This document shows, one piece after another, positions 22,191-53,315 of a stretch of 64,000 nucleotides of DNA. Each line of letters starts with the position of its first letter. Within the stretch, counting starts at the first letter, position 1. The DNA lies in the NCBI GenBank assembly GCA_028015205.1, contig CM051521.1, positions 123,760,614-123,824,613 on the forward strand, in the 5' to 3' direction. A program made the position numbers and the translations under genes. This stretch comes from Mytilisepta virgata (Eukaryota; Mollusca; Bivalvia; Mytilida; Mytilidae). The notes beneath the pieces were generated by a model. The model saw only the letters and a list, made by a program, of their open reading frames with translations. It made no database searches and was not told the origin of the DNA.

Positions 22191-22625
22191 TTTTCTGATG
22201 GCATCAATGGGGACAGCATTTACAAGGAATTACGTATACTTGACCTAGTTAACCAAATTTGCCATGGTGGTAGCTTATGAGCTCAACATATCAGCATGTA
22301 ATAGCCATGATCACCTGACCTTGACCTCATTTCCACACTCAAGAAATCAGGTTAAAGTTTGTGGATAAAGGTATTTTTCTTAGTAACTATACATGGAAGG
22401 CACCGTAAACTGTATTAAGTATGTAGATTCAATATAGGAGTGTATGTTTGTCCAAAAGGTGTTGCATGTCCTTGACCACATTTTCATGTTCTATTGATGA
22501 GATCAACTGTATTTGGTATTCAAATTAAATCCAGATGGATATTTCTTTCCTATTTAGGTCAATATTACATTGTTCATTATATTGTTTTTAGGGCGGGGGC
22601 ATCCATGTCTTATAGACACATTTTC
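22190..22625 (+). repeat. Interspersed repeat with GCATCCATGTC end
   Basis: Contains CCTTGACCTCATTT / CCTTGACCACATTTTCATG phrases repeated within 22310-22500 and again at 24150-24400, and ends in GGGCGGGGGCATCCATGTC, also found at the window start. Family not identified. Confidence 0.5.
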
Positions 22626-22796
22626 TACTGGTAGTTTCTTGTGAAGAACCTTTGTAAAATAAATCATCAAAAGTGGATGATAAATAAACTTTCAAAAATT
22701 AATGGATTTCCCTTTATTGGACCCTCATATCTCTAAAATGGTAGGAGATATTAAAAACGGATCTTATACTGGTTTTTCCGTGGCTGAAAATTCTAT

Positions 22797-24085
22797 TTTG
22801 TTTTTAGCTCACCTGGCCAAAGGCCATGTGAGGTTTTGCCATCACTTTTCGTCCGTCGTCCGTCCGTCCGTCCGTCCGTCCGTCGTAAACTTTTCTTTAA
22901 AAATCTTCTCCTCTGAAACCGCTGGGCCGATTGGTTTGAAACTTAATAGGAATGTTCTATGACATGTCCTCCACAAACGATCCTCATTTTATATTGATCC
23001 GTTGAAAAACATGGCCACTGTTGCTAAAAATAGAACATAGGGGTAAATTGCTGTTTTTTGCTAATAACTCTAAAACCGTTACAGATATCGAAAATCTGAC
23101 ATGGGGTAAAATTGATCAGCATGACGAGATCTACCTACCCTGAAATTCTGAAGGAAATTCCAAAACCTATTTAGGAGTTATTGCCCTTTTTTCGTCAAAT
23201 TTTCAAAATTTTAACATTCAAAAATCTTCTCCTCTGAAACCGCTGGGCTGATTGGTTTGAAACTTAATAGGAATGAACTATGACATGTCCTCTACAAACG
23301 ATCCTCAATTTATTTTGATCTGACGTAAAACATGGCTGTCGTAGCTAAAAATAGAATATAGGGGTGGATGTGTTGTTTTTGGCTTATAACTTAAAAACCG
23401 TTACAGATATCAAAAATCTGACATTGGATAGAATTGTTCAGCATGACGAGATCTACCTACCCTGAAATTTTGAAGGAAATTCCACAACCCGTTTAGGAGT
23501 TATTGCCCTTTTTTTCGTCAAATTTTCAAAATTTAACATTTTTCATCATTTATCTCCAAAACTATTTGACATAGAAGTGAAATGTAAATTTGAAAAATGT
23601 TTGCCATGTTGAGATCTACATACCCTGAAAGTTTAAAGGAAATCTCAAAACCCATTTAGGAGTTATTGCCCTTTTTTGTCAAATTTTCAAAATTTTAACA
23701 TTTTTGCATTTATCTCCAAAACTATTTGAGATAGAAGTGAAATGTAAATTGAAAAATGTTTGCCATGTTGAGATCTACATACCCTGAAATTTTGAAGGGA
23801 TTCCCAAATTCTATTTAGGAGTTATTGGTTTGTGTAATTTGAGGTCGGGTTCTGTTACATTTATTAAAGGTTCACCCTTATTCCTGGTCAATTTTATCAA
23901 CTTCCTGCCAGGACTACCACCATCAGGGAACATATTTTAACATTAAACCTTATGAAAAATAAATCTTAAACAAATTTTCCCTGGACAATTGAACCAATTG
24001 CAACAAACTTGGTCAAATAGTTGATTAATTGTCCAATGAAAACCACACTCCAGGTGAGCGATACAGGCTCTGGTGAGCCTCTTGT
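22797..24085 (+). mobile_element. 'AGCTCACCTGG' repeat, long copy (1.3 kb)
   Basis: Head TTTTTAGCTCACCTGGCC, a (CCGT)n microsatellite at about 22858-22886, tandem internal blocks (TCTTCTCCTCTGAAACCGC; TTAGGAGTTATTGCCC), and tail CCAGGTGAGCGATACAGG followed by GTGAGCCTC. The copy at 37407-38992 is its reverse-orientation relative with the same blocks. Confidence 0.8.
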
Positions 24086-24430
24086 TATCTTCCCTATTAA
24101 TATTTCTACTGAAATCACTGTTCATTGCAATGAAATGTCTAACAGATATCACATGTCCTTAGCCCCATTTTCATGCTCCAGTCATCAGGTTAAAGTTTTT
24201 GGACTAGGTTTGTTTCTCAGCTATATTTGGTTTATAGATTGATTGTCGAGCGTATGTGTTCGTTTCGTTTAACAGGTGTCACATGGCCTTGACCACATTT
24301 TCAAGCTCCAGTGGTCAGGATAAAGTTTTGGATTAGGTCTGTTTCTCAGTAATCAACATGCTATGTCAACTATATTTGGTATTAGATTTGTTGTGAAGAT
24401 ATATTTGTATATTTTGCTTGTCAATCAATG
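24086..24430 (+). repeat. Duplicated ~120-bp repeat units
   Basis: Two units around CCACATTTTCAAGCTCCAGT, GTCAGGATAAAGTTTTGGA and GTTTCTCAG, at about 24150 and 24280, related to 22310-22500. Confidence 0.5.
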
Positions 24431-24445
24431 TGTAAAAGTTTGAAA

Positions 24446-24770
24446 ACAAGAGGCTCCAGAGAATTTAGCCTGTATACATGTAGCTCACCTGACAGTCCCA
24501 CAATCAATCCATTTTATTTCAAGTGAAAATTGTAATGGACCTTCCGTAGATGTTTCATACCAAGTACAAATGTATCAGTTAATTTGCACGTTAATTGGCC
24601 ATATGGTTTCAGAGGAGGAGTTTTTGAAATTTTGACCAATCATAAATAAGAATTCATCCTGGTGGCCATATAAGTTCTTTGACAGGAACAAAATATGCAA
24701 AATGTATAAAGGTCCTTCCATGGATGCTTCATACAAAGTTTAAGTTTATTTGGCTTAGGGTGCACACAAC
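24446..24770 (-). mobile_element. 'AGCTCACCTGG' repeat, reverse fragment
   Basis: Begins with AACAAGAGGCTCCAGAG then GCCTGTATACATGTAGCTCACCTG, the reverse terminus of the family, directly followed by the next + copy at 24771. Confidence 0.55.
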
Positions 24771-26253
24771 ATTTTTTAGCTCACCTGGCCTAAAAGGACA
24801 TGTGAGCTTTTGCCATCACCTTGCGTCCGGAGTTCGTCCATCCACATTTCAGACTTGAAACCACCAGTCCAAATTGAACCAAACTTGGCTGGAATGTTAA
24901 TTGGTTGGTTCTGTACAAAACTTATGTTTTTTGTGCCGATTGGATATATTCAACATGGCTACCAGGGGCAGATAATTCATTCTGATTGGACAGAAACTAC
25001 CAAGCCAATTGAATTGATTTGTTGCATGAATGATCCTTGGATGAACCTCTTCAAAATTTGTTCTTTTTGTGCCGATTGGAAATTCAAGATGTTTAACATT
25101 GGACCCTAACGAGAAATTTGTATAAAGGTCTTGTCAGAAACTACCAAGCCAATTGAAATGTTTTTTATGTATGAACAAGCATTGGATGAACCTCTACAAA
25201 ATTTATGTTTTTTGTTCCGATCGGAAATTCAAGATGGCCACCACAGCTGGACTTTAGTTTAACATTGGATCCTATGGGGAATTTTGTACAAAGGTCTTCT
25301 TGTCAGAAACTACCAAGCCAATTGAAATGTTTTTAATGTGTGAATGATCATTTGATAGACCAATACAAAATTTATGTTTTATGTGCCGATCGGAAATTCA
25401 ATATGGCCGCCACAGCCAGCCTTGGTTTAACATTGAACCCTAAGGGAAATTTGTACAAAGGTCCTCGTGTTAGAAACTACGAAGCCAATTGCATTATTTT
25501 TATGTATTAACAAGCATTGGATGAACCTCTACAAAAGTGATGTTTTTTGTGCAGCTTGGATATTTAACATGGCTACCAGGGGCAGATAATTTATTCTGAT
25601 TGGACTTATCTTTAAAGCTCTTCTTGTCAGAAACTACTGAGCCAGTTGAAACTACCAAGGCAATTGAAATGTTTTTGATGTGTGAATGATCATTTGATAG
25701 ACCACTACAAAATTTATGTTTTATGTGCCGATCAGAAATTCAATATGGCCATCACAGCCAGACTTGGTTTAACATTGAACCCTATGGGAAATTTGTAAAA
25801 AGGTCCCTTGTTAGAAACTACCAAGCCAATTGAATTATTTTTATGTATGAACAAGCATTAGATGAACCTCTACAAAATTTATGTTCTTTGTGAGGTTCGG
25901 AAATTCAAGATGGCCGCCACAGCTGGATTAGTTTTACATTTGACACTATGGGGAAATTTGTTGAAAGGTCTTCTCGTCAGAAAATACTCAGCCGATTGAA
26001 ATGTTTTTGTTGCAAGAAGATCCTTGGATAAATGTCTGCTACAAAAGTTAAGTTTTCGTGCCGATCTGAATCCAAGCCAGCTGCCACAACTGGGCTTAGT
26101 TCAACATTGAACATTGGAAGAATTCTTTCCATATCTTTTCTAGAAGTGCTGGGCACTGTAGAACTATTCCTTACAGATCTTATCTAGAACTGCTTTTTCA
26201 GTTGTGGTCACCTAAAATCAAGGTGAGCGATTCAGGCTTCATGGAGCCTCTGG
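24771..26253 (+). mobile_element. 'AGCTCACCTGG' repeat, long copy (1.5 kb)
   Basis: Head TTTTTTAGCTCACCTGGCC with hairpin, tail AGGTGAGCGATTCAGGC then GGAGCCTC. The interior is a run of imperfect ~190-200-bp units marked by CAGAAACTACCAAGCCAATT and TTTATGTTTTTTGTGCCGAT, the same subfamily as copy 511-1443. Confidence 0.8.
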
Positions 26254-26870
26254 TTCTTAGTAATTTTCATGACGTCATGAATTGAAGGAACATAGTCAAA
26301 AGATTGATAGCTGGACATTTGGGTGTATCATATACCCATAGACAACCATATATCAAATAAAACATATTTCTTCAAGCTTTCACTGTATATAAGTATTTTT
26401 AAGGAATTCCTTTCCAAATTCTTACCATTACAAAAAGATAACTGACAAAAAATTGGCCTCCCCCCTTCAATATTTCAAAAACAGACCAACCTCAGAGCAT
26501 CCTAGCAAGGATTATTGCATAATTTAGAGAACTCAGTATATGTGTTTTCCAAAGTACACATTCAAATGGTTTCAGCACATGTAGTTTCAGGGTACATTCG
26601 CCGCCTTTTAAAATTGCTACATAAAGTGGTATAAAAATGTTGTGTTTTCACCTACCCTATTTTTTTATGTTTTCAGAGTAGTCTCCTGTTAATAAAACTG
26701 AAAAAAATTACTTTTTTACATTTCATGCATTTTTTTAAACTTAAAATAAAGCCAAGACTCTAATTTAAATAATGAAACCAAAATACAATCAGAAATCAAT
26801 ATCTAGAACTTATAAATAGAGGGAATTCCATACCTATGACATAATATATTTAGGGAAAAACCCACTGAAT
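26254..26870. other. AT-rich intergenic DNA
   Basis: No gene or repeat family recognised. Confidence 0.35.
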
Positions 26871-27060
26871 TTTATACAAAACTGTTGTTTGCATTCTTTA
26901 TAAAGGTCCTTCCATAGATGCTTCATACCAAGTTACAGGTCATTTGGCCTTGGGGTTTCAGAGGAGAAGATCAAAATGTCTAAGTTTACAGACGGAAAGA
27001 TGGACTGATGCCAAGTGATTACAAAAGCTCATATGGCTCTTTGGGCCAGGTAAGCTAAAA
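26871..27060 (-). mobile_element. 'AGCTCACCTGG' repeat, reverse fragment
   Basis: Ends with AAAGCTCATATGGCTC, TTT, GGGCCAGGTAAGCTAAAAA; preceded by GATGCCAAGTGATTAC, the family's usual terminal block in reverse orientation. Confidence 0.6.
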
Positions 27061-27199
27061 ATCAGTCAAGGCATACTCGGATAGGGATTAATATAAGTTT
27101 ATAACTTGCTTCCCAATCCCTTTAATCCCTATATTATGACTAAATGTTCACTGTATATTATGTTAACATATCTGATTTAATTAATAAAATATTTTTAAA

Positions 27200-27630
27200 C
27201 TAAGGCGTACTCGAGCTAGTGCACGACATGTGAAAAATTGCTTATATTTGGACAATCTAAGTCCCATAATTTTGGAACGACAAAAGTGAAAATTTTCAAA
27301 AAGTATACAGACCCTCAGACCAGCATTTGTAATAATGTGTTAAAGTAAGAAAATCAGTCAAAGTGTTTTCGAGTTCGTGCGCAACATGTGAAAAATTGTT
27401 TTTCATTGGACAATCTAAGTCCCATAACTCTGGAACGACAAAAGTGAAAATCATCAAAAAGTGTACAGACCCTCAGACCATCATTTGTAATAAGTTTTAA
27501 GAAAATCAGTCAAAGCATATTCGAGTTAGTGCGTGACATGTAAAAAATTGCTTATATTTGGACAGTCTAAGTCACATAACTTTAGAATGACAAAATTGAA
27601 AATTGTCAAAATCGAAAGGGGGCTTTCTGT
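27200..27630. repeat. ~155-bp tandem repeat, 3 units
   Basis: GTGCACGACATGTGAAAAATTG and variants recur at 27219, 27377 and 27529, each followed by TTGGACAATCTAAGTC and AACGACAAAAGTG. Period 152-158 bp. Confidence 0.75.
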
Positions 27631-27639
27631 TAATTTAAT

Positions 27640-28400
27640 GGAATAGGGCATCCTTATTATGGTGAATTGTCTCACAATTTCTATGTCCAACTGGGCATAA
27701 CTGAGGGAACAAAAGGGTATAAAATTATGGGAAAAAGTATTGGACCAGGACATACTTCGCATGCGCAAATCTACGTACTAGGATCTAACAGTATGCAAAG
27801 TTTCATTAACATCTGATAAGGTACATGTACAAAAACAAGAGGCCCAAAGAGCCTGAATCGCTTTTGTGTGCCAGTAGATCTTGCATCAATGATTATTTTT
27901 GCTTTTTAATGTATACCATCACAATTTTTGACCCCTATATTCTAATTTTAGCAACAGCGGCCATGTTGATAGATCAAAACTTTAGATATAAATTGTTAAC
28001 TAGATACCCTAAGGAACATTCAGTTAAAGTTTGATGGTATTTTGCTCAGTAGTTTCAGAGGAGAAGATTCTTGAAATAGTTTACGACTACGACGACAGAC
28101 GACAAGGGATGCCAAGTAATGGCATAAGCTCACATGGCCCTTTGGGCCAGGTGAGCGAACAATTGGGGGATAGACAGAATTTCTAAGTCCAAAAGGGTAT
28201 AAAATTATGGAAAAAAGTATTGGACCAGGACATACTTCACATGCACACATCTATGTACTAGGATCTAACAGTATGCAAAGTTTCATTAACCTCTGATAAG
28301 GCATGTTTGAGAAACTGCGGGTACAAAAAAAATTCCAGACGGACAGGCTGATTCCTATATACCCCCCCCCCCCAAACTATGTTTGCGGGGGTATAATAAG
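27640..28400. repeat. Duplicated block flanking a nested repeat
   Basis: TATAAAATTATGG then AGTATTGGACCAGGACATAC and AGGATCTAACAGTATGC occur at about 27718 and 28198. Between them sits a reverse 'AGCTCACCTGG' copy (27834-28160). The right block ends in GATTCCTATATACCCCCC and a C run, a terminus also present at 37220-37265. Confidence 0.65.
27834..28160 (-). mobile_element. 'AGCTCACCTGG' repeat, short complete copy
   Basis: Both reverse-orientation ends are present: AACAAGAGGCCCAAAGAGCC at the left and AAGCTCACATGGCCCTTTGG then CCAGGTGAGCG at the right, with only about 270 bp between. An internally deleted derivative. Confidence 0.7.
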
Positions 28401-30348
28401 GACAGAAAGAGAACATCATATTATCTTTCACACTGATTTGAATTAAACACAGTATTACCAATAAAAATACAAATATATGTATCAATTTTAACTTTTATTA
28501 TGAACGTAAAGAGTTTATTCACGAACTACTGTCCTATCAGTACTGATTACATGATGATAATAGTCTACAATACCAACATTTAAAATCAAAAGATTACACT
28601 ACCACTAACAAGGTGGGGGTTATACGGTCAAAATTGCTTTTTAAATCAGGCAAGATCTATTGACTTCAATTTTCAATCTGCCACTATTATAAAAACATAT
28701 TAGCCAGATATCATTCAAGGTGTATGTTTGTTTTACAGTCTCTAGTTACAATGTGGTATCTTGTTTTTACTTTAGGACAATGCAAAATAGGCTCAAACTT
28801 TAGTAACAGTTTAACACAATGGCGTCAAAGGACAAAGCTTCTTTATACAATACTGATATGCCTTCCTTGACTAATACATTCATGTAGCACCCAAGATTTA
28901 TTTATCATTATCTAAAATACCACAAAAAGTCTATTTGAGGATGGGGGCCAAATTTTATTTTGTATAAGCATGTACTTTTTATTATTTTCAGTTCAGCTGC
29001 ACAATGTAATGCCTTTTTGTGGTAACCAAATCTTAATGAAAGTCCTTACACTGAACAGCACATGCTATATACTACCTAACTGCCCATCAAACAAAGGAGA
29101 TGGCATGATTTCAGCCATTATTTGGCCCCATCTGACATGAAAAATTAAGTTTTAAGATTCAAATTTGTATTATTTTTATCGTATATTGATCAAAATTTCA
29201 AAATCTATCAATCATTGGAAAACTTTCCTTCCCATGATGCACTAGCGACGTCTGCTAAATCAAGGATTTTAAGAAAATTGAGTGTTTTACAGTAAAGTTT
29301 TGTCAAAACTATGAGCAACAGCCTTGCCCAAAATTTTTTTTAATATAATGTTTGTCTTACATAAAGAGACATTTCAGTGAAATATCTTTTTGGGCAAGGC
29401 TGTTGCTCATATCAGTTTTAATTCAAAGGTCCAAAAATGAGTGAAATTTGTTTTTCATTGATTTCTTCAAAATTAGCCATCTTTGACAGCATATTGCTGC
29501 TATTTCAGAAAGTTCTTGTTTAAAAAAAATGGTCCTTAAAATTCAGCATTTTAATAGTACTCAATGATAGCTGAGAGAAAGTATTTCATTACTTTTTTAT
29601 TTTGGAATTGAAGGGACCAAATATCAGGCCAAATCATACCATGTCCTTTCGTATGCCATCCAGGTCACTTTTTGCAAGAATTATTATGACGCCCATATTA
29701 TTTCATTACTTGAAGGTTTAACAATTATGTACATGAAATACATGTAATACAACAGTAGTAAAATGTTTTCAGAAATTTGCAACAAATCACCTCTGTCATA
29801 CTTTCACAAACTTCATCAAATTTACAAATAAAAGATCACACATGAAATAATACATTGGCTCATACTTTTAATAAATAAAATGGGTCACACAATTAGTTAA
29901 GGAGAGAAAACATCTGAGATTTTACAATATCTAAAATAAAATAAATAGCACACATGTATTTACAAAATAAAGTCTTCTTGTTTTACAAGTATTACACCAG
30001 AAAGTCATCAAAGTTAAACAAAAGAAAAAATTGTACATCAAATCTTTTTTTGTTTTTTTTTTACCTTTTTTGCTTATTTTTATTTTGTTTATTTTTTTTG
30101 TTGTTTTTTTTTTTTTTAACTTCAAACTGATTTCTAGCCTTTAACTAAGAGTGACCCAGACAAATATACCATAGGTAATAAGATATAACAACAGTACCTG
30201 AGGTAAAATATCATAATAAATTAAGTCCAGATATCACATAGGAAGTATTAAAATTTTATATTTGGGGATTTTTAAAAACAGTCTGACTAAAACTGGATAA
30301 AAATCTGTCAAGTTAAAAATCTGTTAGATATAGAACTATCACAGGTAT
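28401..30348 (-). other. 3' flank of ACO2, probably including its 3' UTR
   Basis: About 1.9 kb downstream of the ACO2 stop codon. No coding exon. Candidate AATAAA signals on the minus strand lie near 29870-29945 and 28490, so the 3' end cannot be fixed. 30045-30118 is T-rich. A perfect 18-bp stem occurs at 29313-29408. Confidence 0.4.
29313..29408. repeat. Stem-loop with 18-bp perfect arms
   Basis: GAGCAACAGCCTTGCCCA at 29313-29330 is the exact complement of TGGGCAAGGCTGTTGCTC at 29391-29408; the loop is about 60 bp. Lies in the probable ACO2 3' UTR. Confidence 0.7.
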
Positions 30349-49549
<19,201 letters not shown>

Positions 49550-49568
49550 TTTCAAGTTGTATGTCCTG

Positions 49569-49576
49569 TGACGTCA
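49569..49576. promoter_or_regulatory. Palindromic TGACGTCA (CRE-type) site at the ACO2 5' end
   Basis: A perfect CREB/ATF consensus octamer 20 bp upstream of the ACO2 start codon on the minus strand, so in the promoter or 5' UTR. No CAGTGN-loop iron-responsive element was seen in the nearby 100 bp. Function is inferred only from the motif. Confidence 0.35.
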
Positions 49577-51720
49577 AGAAGGACACCGGAATTTGATATG
49601 CGGGAGGCAACTCTGTTCATTCGTGTACTGGTAGACTGGTTCGCTGACCTTTATCCTTTAATTAATATAGACATAATGGTATCTCTGCAGGGAACCAGTC
49701 TATATATACTGGAAGTTCCTCCACAATATTCGCAGCACACCTTAGGTATAAAAAAATTATTAAAATAGAATAGAGAATGGAAAAACATTCTTTAATTCAC
49801 GTTTTCGCAATTGGGTGATATGTTCAATGTGATATTGATAATTTAGATATAGAAGAGATCCATATCATCATGGATTTTATTTAAATAGGGCTAACGTTAT
49901 ACATTTACTTTTTCGGGGGTTAAAGTATACCTGTACGTCATTTGCATAAAATATACATCTCAACTAGGTAATATTGAACAAATTGTACTTGAACGTCAGT
50001 AATTTCATTCCAATGTTAGGGAGCAATCATTTGATTTTAAGGGGGGGGGGGGCGAATTTTGGCAAAATAAAAAGACCGGATCACTTTAGATGTGAAAAAA
50101 ATCCAGGACCCGTATCAATCAGGAAATCTTTTGGTTTAAATGAAAAAAAAAATTAAGTCGCATACAGAAAAGAAATGAGAAAGCAGTACATCGAACTGAT
50201 GTCCTGCCGGCATCAAGACATGAATAAAGACCCCGTACATAGAAAGATGAAGTGAAAAGGAAGACTACGAATCAAAAGAATAATGGGAATATGCCGTAGA
50301 AAAACAAAAATATCTGCTTAACCGTGTACTGAACGACTACGACACACCACCAGCTGAAGACAGCAATGACTCAGTCTATGTCACGGAGGAATTGGATCCG
50401 GAACTAACATTTACACAAGTTTTAGCTTTCTAAAAAGCTGTGGACTGCTTCGCTGTATCATAATTTATGGTAATATGTGAGCATGTGGTTGTTGATTTAG
50501 TATTGGAATTGTGGTATTCTTAGATATTGATTGATATGAAATGTGTCTTAGACTTGCAATATCAATTTTTGTATATCTGCAAACCGTGTATATCTTAAAG
50601 CGTTCTGTTGACCAGTAAAATTTTCCGCGCAAAAACAACAGACACGACTCTGGAGGTGTGCCTAGATTGGCAGAAGTTATAATGTAGAGACTAGTCATGC
50701 ATTTTTTGTTGTAAACATAGGATTATAGTGTATACAATTAAGCAAAACAAACCGACTGTATTACAGATTAACGAAGCAAATATACATGTATTAATAATTG
50801 ATTTCAATAATGAAATTCAGAATATATGAATACTACAAAAACATGTAATGACAGTTGATCGGAGCTGATATACACATAGTTCATTTTCCGGCTTTTGATG
50901 ACTTATCCTGAACGAGTAAAGTCTGTAATTCTTTATCTCATTTAAACCAATGGCTGTTGCTGTATCTCAGTCGCATCATAAAGTAACCAATCAGCGATCA
51001 GTAATTATTTCAAGATGGCGTGTATGTCTACTGAAACTAATAGCTCCGCACCGTGATGCGAAGCAATTATGAAAACAGAAGAAAAAGTTTTTTAAATATA
51101 AAAAAGGAAAGGAGGGGTAATGCATCCTATATAAGTTTATACATATATAGCCAGTTACAAGCCTAGACAAATGCAGAGTGGCCTAAAAAAATAATGGAGG
51201 GCAAATGCAGCCTATCTTTTGATAGCCAATCACAAGCCTGGGTAAATGCAGACTGGCCTTTTAAATGATCCGGATATAAGGGTGCTCTCGCACAGATCAA
51301 ATATTTGACTAACGACGATCGACCACCACTAGCAGCAGCAACAGCGGCAACAAAAACCGGTAATGAGCATGAGAGAATGGTGCTGTGCAGCGATGAGCAG
51401 TGAAGAGCAACACGGAGAAAGAGAAGAGCAGCAGCAGCATAATGCAGCACCAGCAGCAAATAGCAGCAGAGAGCAGCAGCAACTTTAAATGTAAAGAAAG
51501 TGGAATCTACAAGAGATAAAATAAGTATTTACTTTGGTAGATAATTTGAAAATTTCTGAAATAGTTCTCACTGTTCGATATTCAATGCTATCTAACTATA
51601 TTTTAAAGCATATTTCAGTCATAAAAAGTATGCAAATTACAGTTGTTGGACAAGCGATGACATGATCAAAATGCCCTACACTTCTTGCTGGACAACATTT
51701 TTTTCGTTTTGACAATACTG
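49577..51720. other. ACO2 upstream region and intergenic DNA
   Basis: No complete gene. 50041-50052 is a G run. 50330-50435 (+) has a short open frame with coding-like character (AEDSNDSVYVTEELDPEL) ending at TAA, possibly the tail of a decayed gene. 50985-51050 has a CCAAT box and an AAGATGGCG-type motif but only a 13-codon frame. 51130-51260 has two diverged copies of CACAAGCCTGGGTAAATGCAG. Confidence 0.35.
51322..51482. repeat. AGC-rich low-complexity tract
   Basis: Mixed AGC, AAC and GAGCAG triplets. Simple-sequence DNA; the 98-codon frame on the minus strand is a by-product. Confidence 0.7.
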
Positions 51721-51724
51721 TGTA

Positions 51725-52800
51725 TTGACAGGTTATTGGGATTCCTATGGGTACAAACTGTGCTCCTCCTATTGCCGATTTATTTCTATATTGTTATGAA
51801 CAGTCTTTTATGAAGGTGAAATACAGGATCATGATAAATTAGTTGATTTTTTTTTACAACAACTGCATGCAGATATCTTGATGGTGCTACTAATTTCCCC
51901 TTTCCTGATGGAGATGTGCTTGCGGCACCATTGTTAGTGTGTACATCTTGTACATTTTGCACGAATTTGCCCAAGGTTACACGATTTAAACGAGCGAGAC
52001 CATACAGTTACTAAAACACTTTTATACTGGGCCATAGATTTCACAAGCTGCTTAATGCTTTTAAACAGTTCTATAATAGATATCAACAACTTTTAGATAC
52101 ATACCCGATTCCAGAAAAGCACTTATCATGAACGGGTTTTCCCATACCTTTTCCTTTTGTAATATCGTGAATAAATGCAAAAGTCTAGCCAATATCACAC
52201 AGAAACGTGGAAGTTACTTATGATCTTTTCACAGTTAATGCTACAAATATGATTTTTTTATTTCTGTAAAAATTGCCTTACTCCAATGAATTGAAGACTT
52301 TAAATTTATATTGGCCTCTCATGAATAGTGCCGATTTCTATTGAACTCTATGACGAGATAGCATTAAACACTTTATCATTTATGGCAGAGTTATTTCTGA
52401 TTTTTCCGTATAATAGAGCGAAAGTATCCGACCATCGGCTATGAGAGACGTAGCCGATTTTACAGATTAAACGACCCTGCTACCTAAATGTAGTCCAACT
52501 AAATTTTGCAGTTCTAGCAAGCGGACACTTTGTTGGTAATTACACTGTATTGGTTTTTATAGTATGTTTTATACACCAGAGTGCCAGGATAGATAAGGGG
52601 AAAGTTTGGGTACCCATAAAGCGGTTTAACCCCACCACTGATCAGTGTCTGTACCAAGTCAGACTACCCTGACTCTCTGTTGTGCTCTTTCGTATTCTTT
52701 TTTTTATTCGCGGTTCTGTGTGTTGGGTCGCGTTGATTGATTGGTATATATCATTGTTGACTCCTGTCATCCATTTTGTTGTGTTTATTAACAAACCATG
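51725..52800 (+). mobile_element. Penelope-like element, second lineage (copy D)
   Basis: Begins in the RT at GIPMGTNCAPPIADLFLY, has frameshifts, then the C-terminal block HKLLNAFKQFYNRYQQLL, then a tail that matches copy E (45545-46010). Sequence differs clearly from copies A, B and F, so at least two lineages are present. Inactive. Confidence 0.7.
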
Positions 52801-53137
52801 TTTATACTTTCATATATGGCAGCGATGATCCGGTAAATTCTAAAACAAGACGTTTGACATCACCTTAAAAACAGAATATATAAACATAAAAGAACGGGTA
52901 TCTGGCACCACAAACATTTCCTGTTTTCAATTATCAATAATTCCAATGTTGTTTTCAAAACATCAAGTGCAATAATTTCATTGGCTAACAGCAACTTCCG
53001 GTAAAAGTTTATAACTTGATAAAGTCCTTTCATGCATATATAAATAAGTACGCATGCAATATAGTGCATAATGAAAATGTTAATTTCAAATGGAAAACGT
53101 CATATTTCTGCATTACTTTGGAATTATAAGTAATAAA

Positions 53138-53274
53138 GGTTATTTTTACGGAATTTATCAATGAGTTAACTCGGTCTTATCACTCACAAACTTTGCATAA
53201 AGTCCTTCGGATTTTATTTAGTTTGTGAGTGATAAGCCCGAGTTTACACATAGATAAATTCCTTCAAAATAACC
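53138..53274. repeat. Foldback element, ~58-bp arms
   Basis: GGTTATTTTTACGGAATTTATC and CTTATCACTCACAAACT pair with AGTTTGTGAGTGATAAG and GATAAATTCCTTCAAAATAACC. Loop about 15-20 bp. Lies 40 bp before the 77-bp satellite. Confidence 0.8.
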
Positions 53275-53315
53275 ATCATTACTATAAAATTCATGACTTG
53301 TACATTTATTTGCTA

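Noticed and set aside
30045..30125. Lysine-rich 64-codon open frame (29931-30125, minus)
   Set aside because: Produced by a T-rich tract in the ACO2 3' flank; low complexity.
51005..51060. First exon of a gene starting at an AAGATGGCG motif
   Set aside because: Only 13 codons before TGA and no convincing donor; the CCAAT box upstream is not enough.
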